64,000 nucleotides of DNA from Streptomyces albidoflavus (GTDB lineage: Bacteria > Actinomycetota > Actinomycetes > Streptomycetales > Streptomycetaceae): NCBI RefSeq assembly GCF_000719955.1, contig NZ_JOII01000023.1, positions 27,416-91,415 of the forward strand, in the 5' to 3' direction. The position numbers and the translations under genes were made by a program. Within the stretch, counting starts at the first letter, position 1; the number at the start of each line of letters is the position of its first letter. The notes beneath the pieces are model-generated. The model made no database searches. It saw nothing but the letters and a program-made list of their open reading frames with translations, and was not told the DNA's origin. Of the stretch, positions 1-10,394 are shown piece by piece.

Positions 1-313
1 GGGTTCCGTCCGGCGGGCCCGTCCAGGGGGACCCGCCGATGTGGTGTTCCGGTCTACGCGGGTGGCCCGGGGTCGGCAAGAGGCGGGTCACGGCCAACTC
101 GCCGATGTGATCGGCTTGTGACGTGACGTCAGTGCAGCTCCGGAGGGTTCACGACGGTCGTGCCGGGTTGCCCCACGGCGTCCGCGCCCGGGGCCTTCGC
201 GGCCTCCGTGCACCCGGAGACCGGAACCGCCTTCCGCGCCGGGCGGCCGAAGGGGCGGGCCGGCACCCCGCCCCACCGCCTCGCACGGGAATGCCCCTTA
301 TGTCCCTTCCGGA

Positions 314-319
314 TACGAT
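314..319 (+). promoter_or_regulatory. -10 box of a leaderless proC transcript
   Basis: TACGAT lies six bases before the GTG at 326, the spacing expected if transcription starts at the start codon. No Shine-Dalgarno sequence precedes that GTG. The rest of 1-325 shows no supported gene. Confidence 0.5.
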
Positions 320-325
320 CCTGGC

Positions 326-1352
326 GTGAATCGATCGGTCGACAGCGTGGGCGGCGCCCGGGAGAAGGTCGCGTTCCTCGGCGCGGGGGCGGTGAGCGAG
401 GCGCTCGTCGGCGGGGCGCTGGCCGGGGGGCTCGATCCCGGCGCGGTGTGGGTGACCGCCCGGAGCCGGGACCACGTCGACGCCCTGAGCGCCTCGCACG
501 GGGTGCGGGGGACGACCGACAACGCGGCGGCGGCCTCGGAGGCGGGGATCGTCGTGCTGGCCGTACCGGCCGCCGGGGTCGCGCAGGTGCTGGACGAGAT
601 CGCGGGGCGGCTGCGGGACGGGGCCGTGGTGGTCTCGCTCGCGGACGGCGTCCCGCTGGCGGAGCTGGAGGAGGGGCTGCCCGAGGGGGTGGGCGCCGGG
701 CCTGGCCATGCCGAGCCTGACCGCGCGGGCGGGGGAGGGGCTGACCCTGCTGACGCCCGGCGCGTCCTGTTCGGCCGCCCAGGCCGACGCGGCCGCGGGC
801 CTCTTCGAGCGGTCCGGGAAGGTGGTGCGCGTCCCCGAGGACCAGCACGCGGTCCTGGGCCCGCTCAGCAGCGGCGGCCCCGCCTACGTCCTCTGCCTCG
901 CCGAGGCGATGATCGAGGCGGGCGCGGTACGGGGCGTTCCGCGCGACCTGGCCCGGGAACTCGTCACCCAGGTGCTCACCGGCACCGCCGCCTGGCTCCG
1001 GGCGGACAGCCGCGAGGTGGCGACCCTGCGGGAGAAGGTCTGCGCCCCCGGCGGGGCCGGCATCCGGCGCATCGCCGCACTCGACCGCCACGCCGTCCGC
1101 GCGGCCGTCGTCTCGGCCCTCGGCGACGCTCCGCCCGGACTCACCCCGGGGCGAGCGGGCCGCCACCGGCCCGCCCCGCTCACGTCCCGGCTGCCGCCGC
1201 CCGCTCCAGCGCGCTCGCCAGCAGCGCCAAGTCGGTGGGTCCGTTGCCCAGTTCGCGTACCGGCCGCCGGGTGGGCGGGTCGCCGGCGCGGGACCAGTCC
1301 AGGGGGACGACGGTGGGGCGCAGGGTGGCAGTGCGCGGGATGCGGCCGCTGA
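326..1352 (+). pseudogene. proC: pyrroline-5-carboxylate reductase, frameshifted
   Basis: ProC reduces pyrroline-5-carboxylate to proline with NAD(P)H in the cytoplasm. The first frame, from GTG 326, gives the Rossmann start (VAFLGAGAVSEALVGGAL) and continues through VVLAVPAAGV. Near 685-705 the reading moves to the +1 frame, where the family's AMPSLTARAGEG and then SGGPAYVLCLAEAMIEAGA and the C-terminal helices follow. One extra base, either in the G run at 685-689 or the CC at 701-702, explains it. Downstream of about 1140 the resumed frame runs on as low-complexity sequence to 1352, overlapping the convergent FHA gene by 173 nt, so the natural stop may be lost too. It could be a real inactivation (a second proC would then be needed) or an assembly error. 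The family match is certain; the state of the gene is not. Confidence 0.75.
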
Positions 1353-4143
1353 CGCGGCCGGCCTGGAAGGGGACGGGGAGGTCGGTGTCGGGGGCGGTGA
1401 GGGCGCCGCGCCCCGGGGCCGGGTCCTCGGGGCCGCCGAGCGGGGTGTCCAGGGTGACGCGGAGCAGGGTACGGCGGGCCAGTTCGGTGGTGGCGGCCCG
1501 TTCCGTCGAGGCGGTGGTGGCGATCAGGTGGACGCCGAGGCGTTCGCCGTCCCGGGCGACCGCCTCCAGCGCCCGGACCACCGACCCGGCCGACGGCCTG
1601 CCCGGCGAGCCGAGCGCGGGGGAGAGGAGGGCGTCGAGGTCGTCGACGAGGACGACGAGGCGGGGCGGGGGCGCGGCGGCCGTCGGTTCACCGGCGGCAC
1701 CGGGAGTGGTGCGCAGCCGCAGGGTGCGGCTCGGCGGTGCCTCCACCTCGCCTTGGGACTGGGCGGGGAGCGTCGCGGGCACGGTCCGGGTGTCCCCGGT
1801 GAGCGCCTGGTGGGAGACGGTGCCGGGGCGGGACGCGGCACCGTCGCGGGCTATCGCCGTCGTCCGGGCCGACCGCGGCGCGGGCACCGAGGGGGTGGGC
1901 GCGGCGGCGGGGGTGAGCAGTTCGGCGCGGCGCTTCAGCTCGGCCGCCAGGGTCTGCGCGAACTCCCGCATGACCACCGGGTCGTGGGCGCCGAGACGGG
2001 CGGTGACGTGCGGCAGCTCCGTACAGGAGCGCAGCCCCTCGCCGACGCCGGGGCCGCCCGTGTCCGCCCCGTCGAGCAGGATCAGCCCGAGCCGCTCGGG
2101 CCGCTCGGCCGCGCAGAGCGAGGCGGCCAGCGCGCGCAGGAGTTCGGTACGGCCGCTGCCGGGCGGGCCCTCGATCAGCAGGTGGGCGCCGTGGTCGGCG
2201 GCCAGGTCGACGGTGACAGGGCCGTGCCGTCCGGCGCCGAGGACCGCAGTGACGCACCCGGGCGGGCCCTGCGGCGGATCGGGCTGGTCGGCGGCGGCCG
2301 CCCAGCGGGCCAGCAGGGAGGCCGGGGTGGCGCGGGCCAGGCCCAGTTCGTCCAGGAGGCGGGCGGTGCGGGGGAGCGGGGCGGCGACCCGGGCGTGCGG
2401 CTCGGCCGAGGGGGTGTCGGGGCGCAGCGGGGCCAGCGCGCGGGCGAACCGCTCGGCCCAGGCGGGCGAGACCGCGTCGACGGTGGCGGGCACGCCCTGC
2501 CCGACCGGGCTGCCCCCGGCGACCCGCAGCAGCCGGAGCGCGGTGGCGACGTCGCCGGTGAGCAGGGCGGCGGCCCCGCAGGAGCGGAACGCCGGATTCT
2601 GCCCGGCGGCGGCCTCGAAGGTGGCGGCCAGCGGGGAGGTCGGCGAGGCGGGCTCCGTCTCGGCCAGGCACAGCACGTGGATACCGGCCGCCGCCCCCTG
2701 CGCGGCGAGCCGCCCGGCCGCCTCCCGCAGCTCGGTTGTACCGGGATCGCCGTCGAGCACCACCACGGTGTACGGGCCGCTCCCCTCCTCGTCGACCACG
2801 CCGCCGGCGGCCCGGCGCGCGGCCTGCTCGTGCAGGGTGTCGTCGAGGCGGCGCAGCAGCTCGCCGGTGCGGGCGGCGGCCTGTTCGCGGTCGTGGGCCA
2901 GGAGCAGGCGGCAGTCCTGCCCCCGGGCCGGGCGTACGTGCGGCAGCCAGCCCAGCCAGGACCACTCGGCGGTCCGCTCCTCCACCGGCCGCGACCGGTC
3001 GGCGGAGATCAGGACCAGGTCGAGCCGGTCCGGCGCGTGCAGGGCGGTGAGCTGGGCGAGCACGGCACGGGCCAGCCCCGTCAGCCGCGGCCGGGGCCCG
3101 GCGAGCCCGAGCGAACCGGCCTCCAGCAGGCCGACGGTGACCGGCACCGCCTGGAGCGGGCCCGCGCCGGGACCGGCGGCACGGTCGGCGGTGCCCAGGC
3201 GCACGGTGAGCGTCTCGGGGTGGCCCTGCGCCCGCTCCCACAGGCGCGGGCCCGGACCGAGCGCGGTCAGCAGCAGGGCGGCCGGGTCCGGCCAGGCGTC
3301 GGGCTGGCGGGGGGCGGGCGCGGCCGGGGCCGCCGGTTCCGGCACGGCCGCGCCGGAGGCACGGGGCGTGGAGAAGCGCCGGGCCCAGGCCCCGAGGCCG
3401 CCCCGCCTGCGGGGCGCTTCCTCCTCCGTCCCGTACGCCTCCTGACCGGCGTCGGGGGCCGGGGCGGAGGGCGGAGCCTGCTCGGCCGGGGCGAAGGGGG
3501 CGGCGGGCCCGGCGTCGGGGGTGGCGACGCGGAGGCGGCCCTCCCCGTCGGCGGAGGCGGACACGGCGGGCGGCGGCTCGTCGGCCAGGCGCAGCCCGGA
3601 CTCGCCGATGCGCAGCAGGGCGCCCGGGGCCAGCCGGACCGGCTCGCGGCCGACCGGCTCGCCGTCCACCGTGGTGCCGTTGGTCGAGTCGAGGTCGGCG
3701 ACGAGCACCCGGCCGTCGGCGCCGACGGTGACGGCGCAGTGGGCCCGGGAGACGTCCGGGTCGTCCAGGGCGATGTCGGCGTCCTCGGCCCGGCCGACCC
3801 CGGCGCGGCCGCCGTGCAGCAGGTGGACGCCGCCCGCGTCCGGCCCGGAGACCACGTGCAGCCGCGTACGGGCGTCCGGCGGGACCGGAGCGGGCCCGGG
3901 ACCGTGCAGCGAGAGGACGGCGCCGTCGATCAGCGGCGGGTCGCCGAGCAGGGAGCGCTGGCTGTCGAGCCGGTCCCCGCCCGCGTACAGCACGACGGGC
4001 CCCTCACCCGCCTGCGCCGCCTGCGCGAGGGCACCGGAGACCGCCGCGAGCGGGGTGCCGGGGGGAGCGGTGACCAGGACGTCGCAGCCGTCGGGGGCGG
4101 CCGGGCCGCCGGGCGGTCCGAGGACGGTCAGCCGGATCTGCAT
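1180..4143 (-). CDS. FHA domain - FtsK/SpoIIIE-type ATPase
   Basis: A 987-residue cytoplasmic protein. Residues about 92-185 form an FHA domain (GVGRAEDADIALDD, SRAH, DSTNGT), which reads phosphothreonine. After an Ala/Pro-rich linker comes an FtsK/EccC-like region with Walker A GPPGSGRTE near residue 660 and Walker B RLVVLVDDLDAL near 833. No membrane segment is seen, unlike FtsK or EccC. The start is placed at ATG 4143 (MQIRLTVLG); 21 more codons are open upstream but look non-coding. It is divergent from pkaA, and an FHA protein beside Ser/Thr kinases suggests it could be a kinase target or reader; that link is inference. Its substrate is unknown. The 3' end meets the frameshifted proC tail-to-tail. 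Confidence 0.85.
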   Translation of the reverse strand: MQIRLTVLGPPGGPAAPDGCDVLVTAPPGTPLAAVSGALAQAAQAGEGPVVLYAGGDRLDSQRSLLGDPPLIDGAVLSLHGPGPAPVPPDARTRLHVVSGPDAGGVHLLHGGRAGVGRAEDADIALDDPDVSRAHCAVTVGADGRVLVADLDSTNGTTVDGEPVGREPVRLAPGALLRIGESGLRLADEPPPAVSASADGEGRLRVATPDAGPAAPFAPAEQAPPSAPAPDAGQEAYGTEEEAPRRRGGLGAWARRFSTPRASGAAVPEPAAPAAPAPRQPDAWPDPAALLLTALGPGPRLWERAQGHPETLTVRLGTADRAAGPGAGPLQAVPVTVGLLEAGSLGLAGPRPRLTGLARAVLAQLTALHAPDRLDLVLISADRSRPVEERTAEWSWLGWLPHVRPARGQDCRLLLAHDREQAAARTGELLRRLDDTLHEQAARRAAGGVVDEEGSGPYTVVVLDGDPGTTELREAAGRLAAQGAAAGIHVLCLAETEPASPTSPLAATFEAAAGQNPAFRSCGAAALLTGDVATALRLLRVAGGSPVGQGVPATVDAVSPAWAERFARALAPLRPDTPSAEPHARVAAPLPRTARLLDELGLARATPASLLARWAAAADQPDPPQGPPGCVTAVLGAGRHGPVTVDLAADHGAHLLIEGPPGSGRTELLRALAASLCAAERPERLGLILLDGADTGGPGVGEGLRSCTELPHVTARLGAHDPVVMREFAQTLAAELKRRAELLTPAAAPTPSVPAPRSARTTAIARDGAASRPGTVSHQALTGDTRTVPATLPAQSQGEVEAPPSRTLRLRTTPGAAGEPTAAAPPPRLVVLVDDLDALLSPALGSPGRPSAGSVVRALEAVARDGERLGVHLIATTASTERAATTELARRTLLRVTLDTPLGGPEDPAPGRGALTAPDTDLPVPFQAGRVSGRIPRTATLRPTVVPLDWSRAGDPPTRRPVRELGNGPTDLALLASALERAAAAGT

Positions 4144-4241
4144 CGCGGTCAGCGGTCCCTTCTGCGCCGGGACGGCGGAAGGCTCGCAAGCCCGAACACC
4201 CGCCACTCACCGGCCCGTCGGCCAGTACATCGGAGGCATCC

Positions 4242-4259
4242 TGTCACTTGCCGGTGACA
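4242..4259. promoter_or_regulatory. palindrome TGTCAC-N6-GTGACA in the FHA/pkaA divergent region
   Basis: A perfect interrupted palindrome with six-base arms lies about 100 bp upstream of the FHA gene start. It has the form of a dimer-binding operator. No regulator is assigned. Confidence 0.35.
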
Positions 4260-4473
4260 ACGCGCGCCCCGTCCAACAGTAAGTGATCTTGATTGGCCGT
4301 CTCTGCTCGGAAAAGTCCCGGCGAGGACCGCTCACCCGCCACCCCGGACCCTCTGTCCCACGCCCAGGCGCACACCCGCGCACTACGGCGCCCGCCGGGC
4401 GCACCCGCCCATCAGGGCGCACGGCGGAGCCTCCCCCGACGCTGGCTCCCTGCGAAGTGAGCACGCCCGGTAC

Positions 4474-4503
4474 GACGGCTCCGGCCGATCGGCCGGAGCC
4501 GTC
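4474..4503. other. perfect 13-bp stem with GATC loop upstream of pkaA
   Basis: GACGGCTCCGGCC, then GATC, then its exact complement. It could be a terminator of upstream transcription or an operator. The surrounding 4207-5001 gap (about 800 bp) also has a GGAG-rich stretch at 4560-4567 and a possible -10 (TACAGT, about 4726), but no gene that I can support: the open frame before 5002 has no family-like sequence. Confidence 0.4.
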
Positions 4504-5001
4504 CCTGTCGGCCGGACCACCGCGCGACCGCCACGTTCCCCCTCGGGTGAAACACGAACAAAAGGAGAGTTACCGCTCGCAGTGACCGGAGCAGCGTCGG
4601 CCTACTACGGCCGGAAGCACGCGCGGGTCGGGGCGGAACCTGTGCCGTGCGCGGAACCGCGGGCCCGCTCACGTGCGTGGCCATGGGGGTGGGCGTGCTC
4701 GTCCGGGACGCCCCGGGCGGCGCGGCACTACAGTGGACCGGAACATCCGGGAACGGTTTGCTTCGCCGGTGACCGGAAGGGGCCCGTACGGGTCCGTTTC
4801 CGCGCGGGCCTCCGGGCGGCCGCCGGTCACCCGGGCTACCGGGTCCGGTCCGGTGGGCTGAGCGGTCCCCCGGGCGGGTACGGAGCCCAGCGGGGCCCCG
4901 GACCCGCAGGCACCCGACCGAAGACCACGAGACACCACACCGACCAGGATCGGCGCCCCGGGCGGACGCCGGACCCACCTGATCAGCAGGGAGCGCATGA
5001 C

Positions 5002-6666
5002 GTGCGGCCGGTAGGCAGCAAGTACCTCCTGGAGGAGCCGCTCGGGCGCGGCGCCACCGGCACCGTCTGGCGGGCCCGTCAGACCGTGCCCGCCGGAGCC
5101 GAGGCGGCCGTCACCGGCAGCCCCGGGGAGACCGTCGCCATCAAGGTCCTCAAGGAGGAGCTGGCGAGCGACCCGGACATCGTGATGCGCTTCCTGCGCG
5201 AGCGTTCCGTCCTGCTCCGCCTCACCCACCCGAACATCGTCCGGGTCCGCGACCTCGTCGTGGAGGGCGACCTGCTCGCCCTCGTCATGGACCTGGTCGA
5301 CGGCCCCGACCTCCACCGCTACCTGCGGGAGAACGGACCGCTCTCCCCGGTCGCCGCGAGCCTGCTGACCGCGCAGGTCGCCGACGCGCTCGCCGCCAGC
5401 CACGCCGACGGCGTCGTCCACCGCGACCTCAAGCCGGCCAACGTGCTGCTGCGCGAATCCGGCGGCGAGCTGCACCCGCTCCTCACCGACTTCGGCATCG
5501 CCCGCCTCGCCGACTCGCCGGGGCTCACCCGCACCCACGAGTTCGTCGGCACCCCGGCCTACGTGGCCCCGGAGTCCGCCGAGGGCCGCCCGCAGACCTC
5601 CGCCGTCGACATCTACGGCGCCGGCATCCTCCTCTACGAGCTGCTCACCGGGCGTCCGCCGTTCGCCGGCGGCACCGCGCTCGAGGTCCTCCACCGGCAC
5701 CTGGAGGAGGAGCCCGCCCGGCCCGGGAACGTCCCCGAGCCCCTGTGGACCGTGGTCGAACGCTGCCTGCGCAAGAACCCGGACGAGCGGCCCAGCGCCG
5801 AGAACCTCGCCCGTGCCCTGCGCACCGTCGCCCAGGGCGTCGGCGTGCACGCCTCCAGCGCGCAGATCGCCGCCGCCGAGGGCGTGGCCGCGCTGCTCGC
5901 CCCCGACCCGTCCCCGGCCCCGGTCCCGCAGGACCCCGGCGGCGACCCGAACGCCGCCACCACCGTCCTGCCCACCACCGGCGCCCCCGGCTCCTACGAC
6001 CCGGCCGCCGCCACCAGCGTCCTGCCGAACACCGGCCCCGGCGCGGGCGGACGCGGCGGCGACGCCGACCCGACCGCGATGATGCCGCCGGTCCCGCCCG
6101 GCCAGAACCCGGACGACCCGCACCCCTGGCAGAACCAGCTGCGCGCCGCCCGCGACCGCAACGAACAGACCCAGGTCCAGTACCTCGACCCGGGCGAGGA
6201 CCCGCTGCGCCGCCGCCCCCAGCGCCGCCCCGCCCCCGGGCAGGGCCAGGGCCAGCAGCAGGGCGGCTACGACAACCGCGGCCACCAGCAGGCCCCGCCG
6301 CCCCAGCCGTACCCGAACCAGCAGCAGCAGTACGCCGCACCGCCCCAGCACCAGCCGCAGCGGTACGCGCCGCCCCCGCCGCCCCAGCCGCAGCCCCAGC
6401 GGTACGAGCCGCAGCCGCCGCCGCGCGCCGAGCGGCCGCCGAGGGAGCCCCGCGAGCCGCGCCGCCGCAGCGCCAACCCGATGCGCATCCCCGGCCTCGG
6501 CTGCCTCAAGGGCTGCCTCTTCACGCTGGTGATCCTCTTCGTCGCCGGCTGGCTGATCTGGGAGCTGACCCCGCTCCAGGACTGGATCGGCGCCGGGAAG
6601 GGCTACTGGGAGCAGATCAGCAGCTGGGTGGAGTCGGTCGTCGACTGGGTCTCCAGCTTCAACTAG
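5002..6666 (+). CDS. pkaA: membrane Ser/Thr protein kinase
   Basis: A 554-residue Hanks-type kinase. Visible motifs: glycine loop GRGATGTVW (near residue 14), ATP lysine K48 in VAIKVL, catalytic HRDLKPAN with D142, DFG at D163, and the APE region VAPESAEG. Residues about 290-500 are a Pro/Gln-rich linker. One membrane helix near 507-525 (CLFTLVILFVAGWLIW) leaves only a short extracellular tail, with no PASTA sensor. The start is GTG 5002, 8-9 nt after AGGGAG; the frame is open 140 codons further upstream but without kinase-like sequence. By synteny (next to a second kinase and prfB) this is PkaA of S. coelicolor. A strong hairpin with a T run follows, so pkaB is probably transcribed separately. 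Confidence 0.9.
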   Translation: MRPVGSKYLLEEPLGRGATGTVWRARQTVPAGAEAAVTGSPGETVAIKVLKEELASDPDIVMRFLRERSVLLRLTHPNIVRVRDLVVEGDLLALVMDLVDGPDLHRYLRENGPLSPVAASLLTAQVADALAASHADGVVHRDLKPANVLLRESGGELHPLLTDFGIARLADSPGLTRTHEFVGTPAYVAPESAEGRPQTSAVDIYGAGILLYELLTGRPPFAGGTALEVLHRHLEEEPARPGNVPEPLWTVVERCLRKNPDERPSAENLARALRTVAQGVGVHASSAQIAAAEGVAALLAPDPSPAPVPQDPGGDPNAATTVLPTTGAPGSYDPAAATSVLPNTGPGAGGRGGDADPTAMMPPVPPGQNPDDPHPWQNQLRAARDRNEQTQVQYLDPGEDPLRRRPQRRPAPGQGQGQQQGGYDNRGHQQAPPPQPYPNQQQQYAAPPQHQPQRYAPPPPPQPQPQRYEPQPPPRAERPPREPREPRRRSANPMRIPGLGCLKGCLFTLVILFVAGWLIWELTPLQDWIGAGKGYWEQISSWVESVVDWVSSFN

Positions 6667-6707
6667 GGCGCCGGCCCGGGGCCGCCTGCCCCGGGCCGTG
6701 GGCCGGA

Positions 6708-6756
6708 CCGGGCCGCCCGCGCGGCGTACACCTGCGCGGGCGGCCCGGAAGTCTTT
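6708..6756 (+). terminator. intrinsic terminator of pkaA
   Basis: A perfect 15-bp GC stem (6708-6722 with 6734-6748), an 11-nt loop, and a short T-rich tail (AAGTCTTTT). The rest of the gap to pkaB (6757-7024) shows no gene. Confidence 0.8.
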
Positions 6757-7024
6757 TCAGATGAGCGACCGTGCAGACAAGTCGACATATGACCCGGTCA
6801 ATTTCGGACCGGAACCCCCGGGAATCCGGGCAAAAGCAGTCGCCGGGGCGGCCCGGTCCGCCGACCCGGGCACGGGGGTCCGCCGACGGCGCGTATTTTG
6901 ACCGGGCGGGCGGCTGCGGACGTACGCCGGGCGGGCCTGGAGCGGGCCGCCCCCGCCCAGCGGTGCCCACACCCCCCTCAGTCCCCGTGGCGTGGCCCCG
7001 GGGCCCGACACGTCGGAGCACGTC

Positions 7025-8287
7025 TTGGCACGGAAGATCGGCAGCCGGTACACCGCCCACCAGATCCTGGGGCGGGGCAGCGCCGGGACGGTGTGGCTCG
7101 GCGAGGGGCCCGAGGGGCCCGTCGCCGTGAAGATCCTCCGCGACGACCTCGCCGCCGACCAGGAACTCGTCGGCCGCTTCGTCCAGGAGCGGACCGCGCT
7201 GCTCGGCCTGGACCACCCGCACGTGGTCGCCGTCCGCGACCTGGTCGTCGACGGCAACGACCTCGCCCTCGTCATGGACCTGGTCCGCGGCACCGACCTG
7301 CGCACCCGGCTCAACCGGGAGCGCCGGCTCGCCCCCGAGGCCGCCGTCGCCATCACCGCCGACATCGCCGACGGCCTGGCCGCCGCGCACGCCGCCGGGG
7401 TCATCCACCGCGACGTCAAGCCCGAGAACGTCCTCCTCGACATGGAGGGGCCGCTCGGTCCCAGCGGCGCCCACCCGGCCCTGCTGACCGACTTCGGCGT
7501 GGCTAAGCTCATCGACACCCCGCGCCGCACCCCGGACCGGGCCGCCGGACGCGCCCCCGCCACCAAGATCATCGGTACGCCCGACTACCTCGCCCCCGAG
7601 ATCGTCGAGGGGCTGCCGCCGCGCGCCGCCGTCGACATCTACGCCCTCGCCACCGTGCTCTACGAGCTGCTGGCCGGGTTCACGCCGTTCGGCGGGGGGC
7701 ACCCCGGGGCGGTGCTGCGGCGGCACGTCACCGAGACCGTCGTGCCGCTGCCCGGCATCCCCGAGGAGCTGTGGCAGCTCCTCGTCCAGTGCCTCGCCAA
7801 GGCCCCCGCCTCCCGGCTGCGCGCCGCCGAGCTGGCCACCCGGCTGCGGGAGCAGCTTCCCTCGCTCGCCAGGATCGGGCCGCTCGACGTCGACGAGCCC
7901 GAGACCGACGAGGCCGAGCCGCCCGCCGCCCCCGAGGAGCCCGCGGCTCCGGACGAGCGGACGCCGCGCCGGGCCGCCGTCTCCCTCGTCCCCGGGGCCC
8001 CGGCCCGTGACGGCGCCAACCGCGACACCCACACCAGCATGCGCGTCCCGGCCCCCGACGAACTGGCCGGCGGCGCCCGCGGCACCGCCCGCGCCCCCCG
8101 CGCCTCCGGCGCCCCCCGCCCCGGCTCCGCCCGCCACCGCGCCGAACAACGCCGCCGCCGCCTCCGCCTCACCCTCGCCGCGGCGGCCACCGCCATCGCC
8201 CTCGCCATCGCCGGCTACACCGCCACCCACTCCGACCCCCCACCCCCGTCGGCCCCCGGCCAACAGGGCCCTGGCGCCAGGCCCTGA
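7025..8287 (+). CDS. pkaB: membrane Ser/Thr protein kinase
   Basis: A 420-residue Hanks kinase. Motifs: GRGSAGTVW, ATP lysine K36 (VAVKIL), HRDVKPEN with D130, LLTDFGVAKL, and an activation segment ending in APEIVEG. An acidic/Pro-rich linker leads to one C-terminal membrane helix (LTLAAAATAIALAIAGYTA) and a short proline-rich tail outside the cell. The start is taken as TTG 7025 (MARKIGSRY), 8 nt after GGAG; GTG 6992 is an in-frame alternative with no ribosome site. It resembles PkaA in architecture and lies directly downstream of it, as the pkaA-pkaB pair does in S. coelicolor. Confidence 0.88.
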   Translation: MARKIGSRYTAHQILGRGSAGTVWLGEGPEGPVAVKILRDDLAADQELVGRFVQERTALLGLDHPHVVAVRDLVVDGNDLALVMDLVRGTDLRTRLNRERRLAPEAAVAITADIADGLAAAHAAGVIHRDVKPENVLLDMEGPLGPSGAHPALLTDFGVAKLIDTPRRTPDRAAGRAPATKIIGTPDYLAPEIVEGLPPRAAVDIYALATVLYELLAGFTPFGGGHPGAVLRRHVTETVVPLPGIPEELWQLLVQCLAKAPASRLRAAELATRLREQLPSLARIGPLDVDEPETDEAEPPAAPEEPAAPDERTPRRAAVSLVPGAPARDGANRDTHTSMRVPAPDELAGGARGTARAPRASGAPRPGSARHRAEQRRRRLRLTLAAAATAIALAIAGYTATHSDPPPPSAPGQQGPGARP

Positions 8288-8302
8288 CCTGTCCACAGGG
8301 GT

Positions 8303-8831
8303 GCCCTCAAACGCCGGGCGGGCTCGGGTGCCCTCAAGCGCCGGGCAGGCTGAGTGTCCTCAGACGCCGGACGGGCTGAGTGTCCTCAAACGCCGGACAG
8401 GCTCAGTGCCCTCAAGCGCCGGGCGGGCTGTGTTTGCCGGGCGTCCGTGTCCGCGGCCCGCTGCGGTCCGCACGGCCTGCCGCCCCCATGGCCTGCTGCC
8501 CTCACGGCCTGCGGGGCCCCGCGCGGCCCGCCGTGCCCGCGCGGCTCGCGCTGCGGCTCGCCACGGCTCGACGGCGCCTGCTGCGGCCTGCTGCGCCTGC
8601 CGCGCATCCCGATCCCCCTCGCCCGAGACGGGCAAAATCAAGCCCGTCCGGCGCTTGAGGACATCTGTGACGGAGGCGGCCACGACCGATGGTCGCCCCA
8701 CCACCTGCGCCAGGCGCCACCTCAGCCCGTCCGGCGCCTGAGGACACTCAGTGGCGGAGGCGGCCAAGGCCAGTAGTCATCCCACCACCCCCGCCAGGGA
8801 CCCCACCCCAGCCCGTCCGGCGCTTGAGGAC
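8303..8831. repeat. cluster of 8 dispersed ~22-bp repeats, 5 forward then 3 reverse
   Basis: Forward copies start at about 8303, 8330, 8355, 8381 and 8407 (core CCTCAAACGCCGGRCGGGCT). Reverse copies lie at about 8641, 8724 and 8810 (core AGCCCGTCCGGCGCTTGAGG). All forward copies precede all reverse ones, so transcripts through the gap can fold back. One reverse copy carries the tail ATCTGTGACG. The family recurs at 35.4 and 48.7 kb with a CCGGCCGGGCT core. 8430-8640 holds only GC-rich sequence with no gene. Confidence 0.85.
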
Positions 8832-8979
8832 ACCCACGGGCAGCGGAGGCCCACCAGGCCAGCCCCCAGCCGCAAGGCCCCCCATGAAGGCCCGCCCTGC
8901 CCCAGGGCCCCCATGTGACAAGCCGCACCCACGGACCCGCGCCCGAAGGGCGCCCCGCACGGCACCCCGTCCCAGCCGT

Positions 8980-8985
8980 TACGCT
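8980..8985 (+). promoter_or_regulatory. -10 box of a leaderless prfB transcript
   Basis: TACGCT sits six bases before the prfB GTG, and no Shine-Dalgarno sequence is present. Confidence 0.5.
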
Positions 8986-8991
8986 GGACGC

Positions 8992-10107
<1,116 letters not shown>

Positions 10108-10134
10108 GTACCCGTCCCGCACGCTTTGTCGACA

Positions 10135-10171
10135 AGGCAACTGCCGCCCAGGAGGTGGCAGTTGCCTTTTT
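10135..10171 (+). terminator. intrinsic terminator of prfB
   Basis: A perfect 12-bp stem (AAGGCAACTGCC with GGCAGTTGCCTT), a 10-nt loop, and a run of five T. Confidence 0.9.
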
Positions 10172-10237
10172 CGTCACAGTCACCACACCCTCACACCACC
10201 AAGTCGTCGTATACCTGACATCACGTACGGAACGGCC

Positions 10238-10266
10238 TTGACGCCCCTTCGGAAACTGGCAAGGCT
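10238..10266 (+). promoter_or_regulatory. sigma70-type promoter for the LAETG protein gene
   Basis: TTGACG, a 17-bp spacer, then AAGGCT. This predicts a start near 10273 and a leader of about 120 nt. Confidence 0.45.
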
Positions 10267-10394
10267 GACGCGCGGCATGCGTTCCACTGGGGCATGTGTG
10301 AGCGAAACGGGGGGCGGGATCTCATGAGCCCCCGGTGTCCGCCTGCCCCTGGCGCCGCCTCTCAGACGAATGAGCTACAGGGGGTAGCAGGCAG

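Noticed and set aside
129..4257. Very long open frames antisense or out of frame to proC, the FHA gene and elsewhere (for example 326-3445 and 1528-4257 on the plus strand)
   Set aside because: They are Arg/Gly/Pro-rich shadows created by the extreme GC bias; the opposite frames carry the conserved domains.
10322..10392. tRNA-like sequence on the minus strand before the LAETG gene
   Set aside because: Only a D-arm-like GTAGCTCATTCG stretch is present; there is no anticodon arm, T arm or matching acceptor stem.
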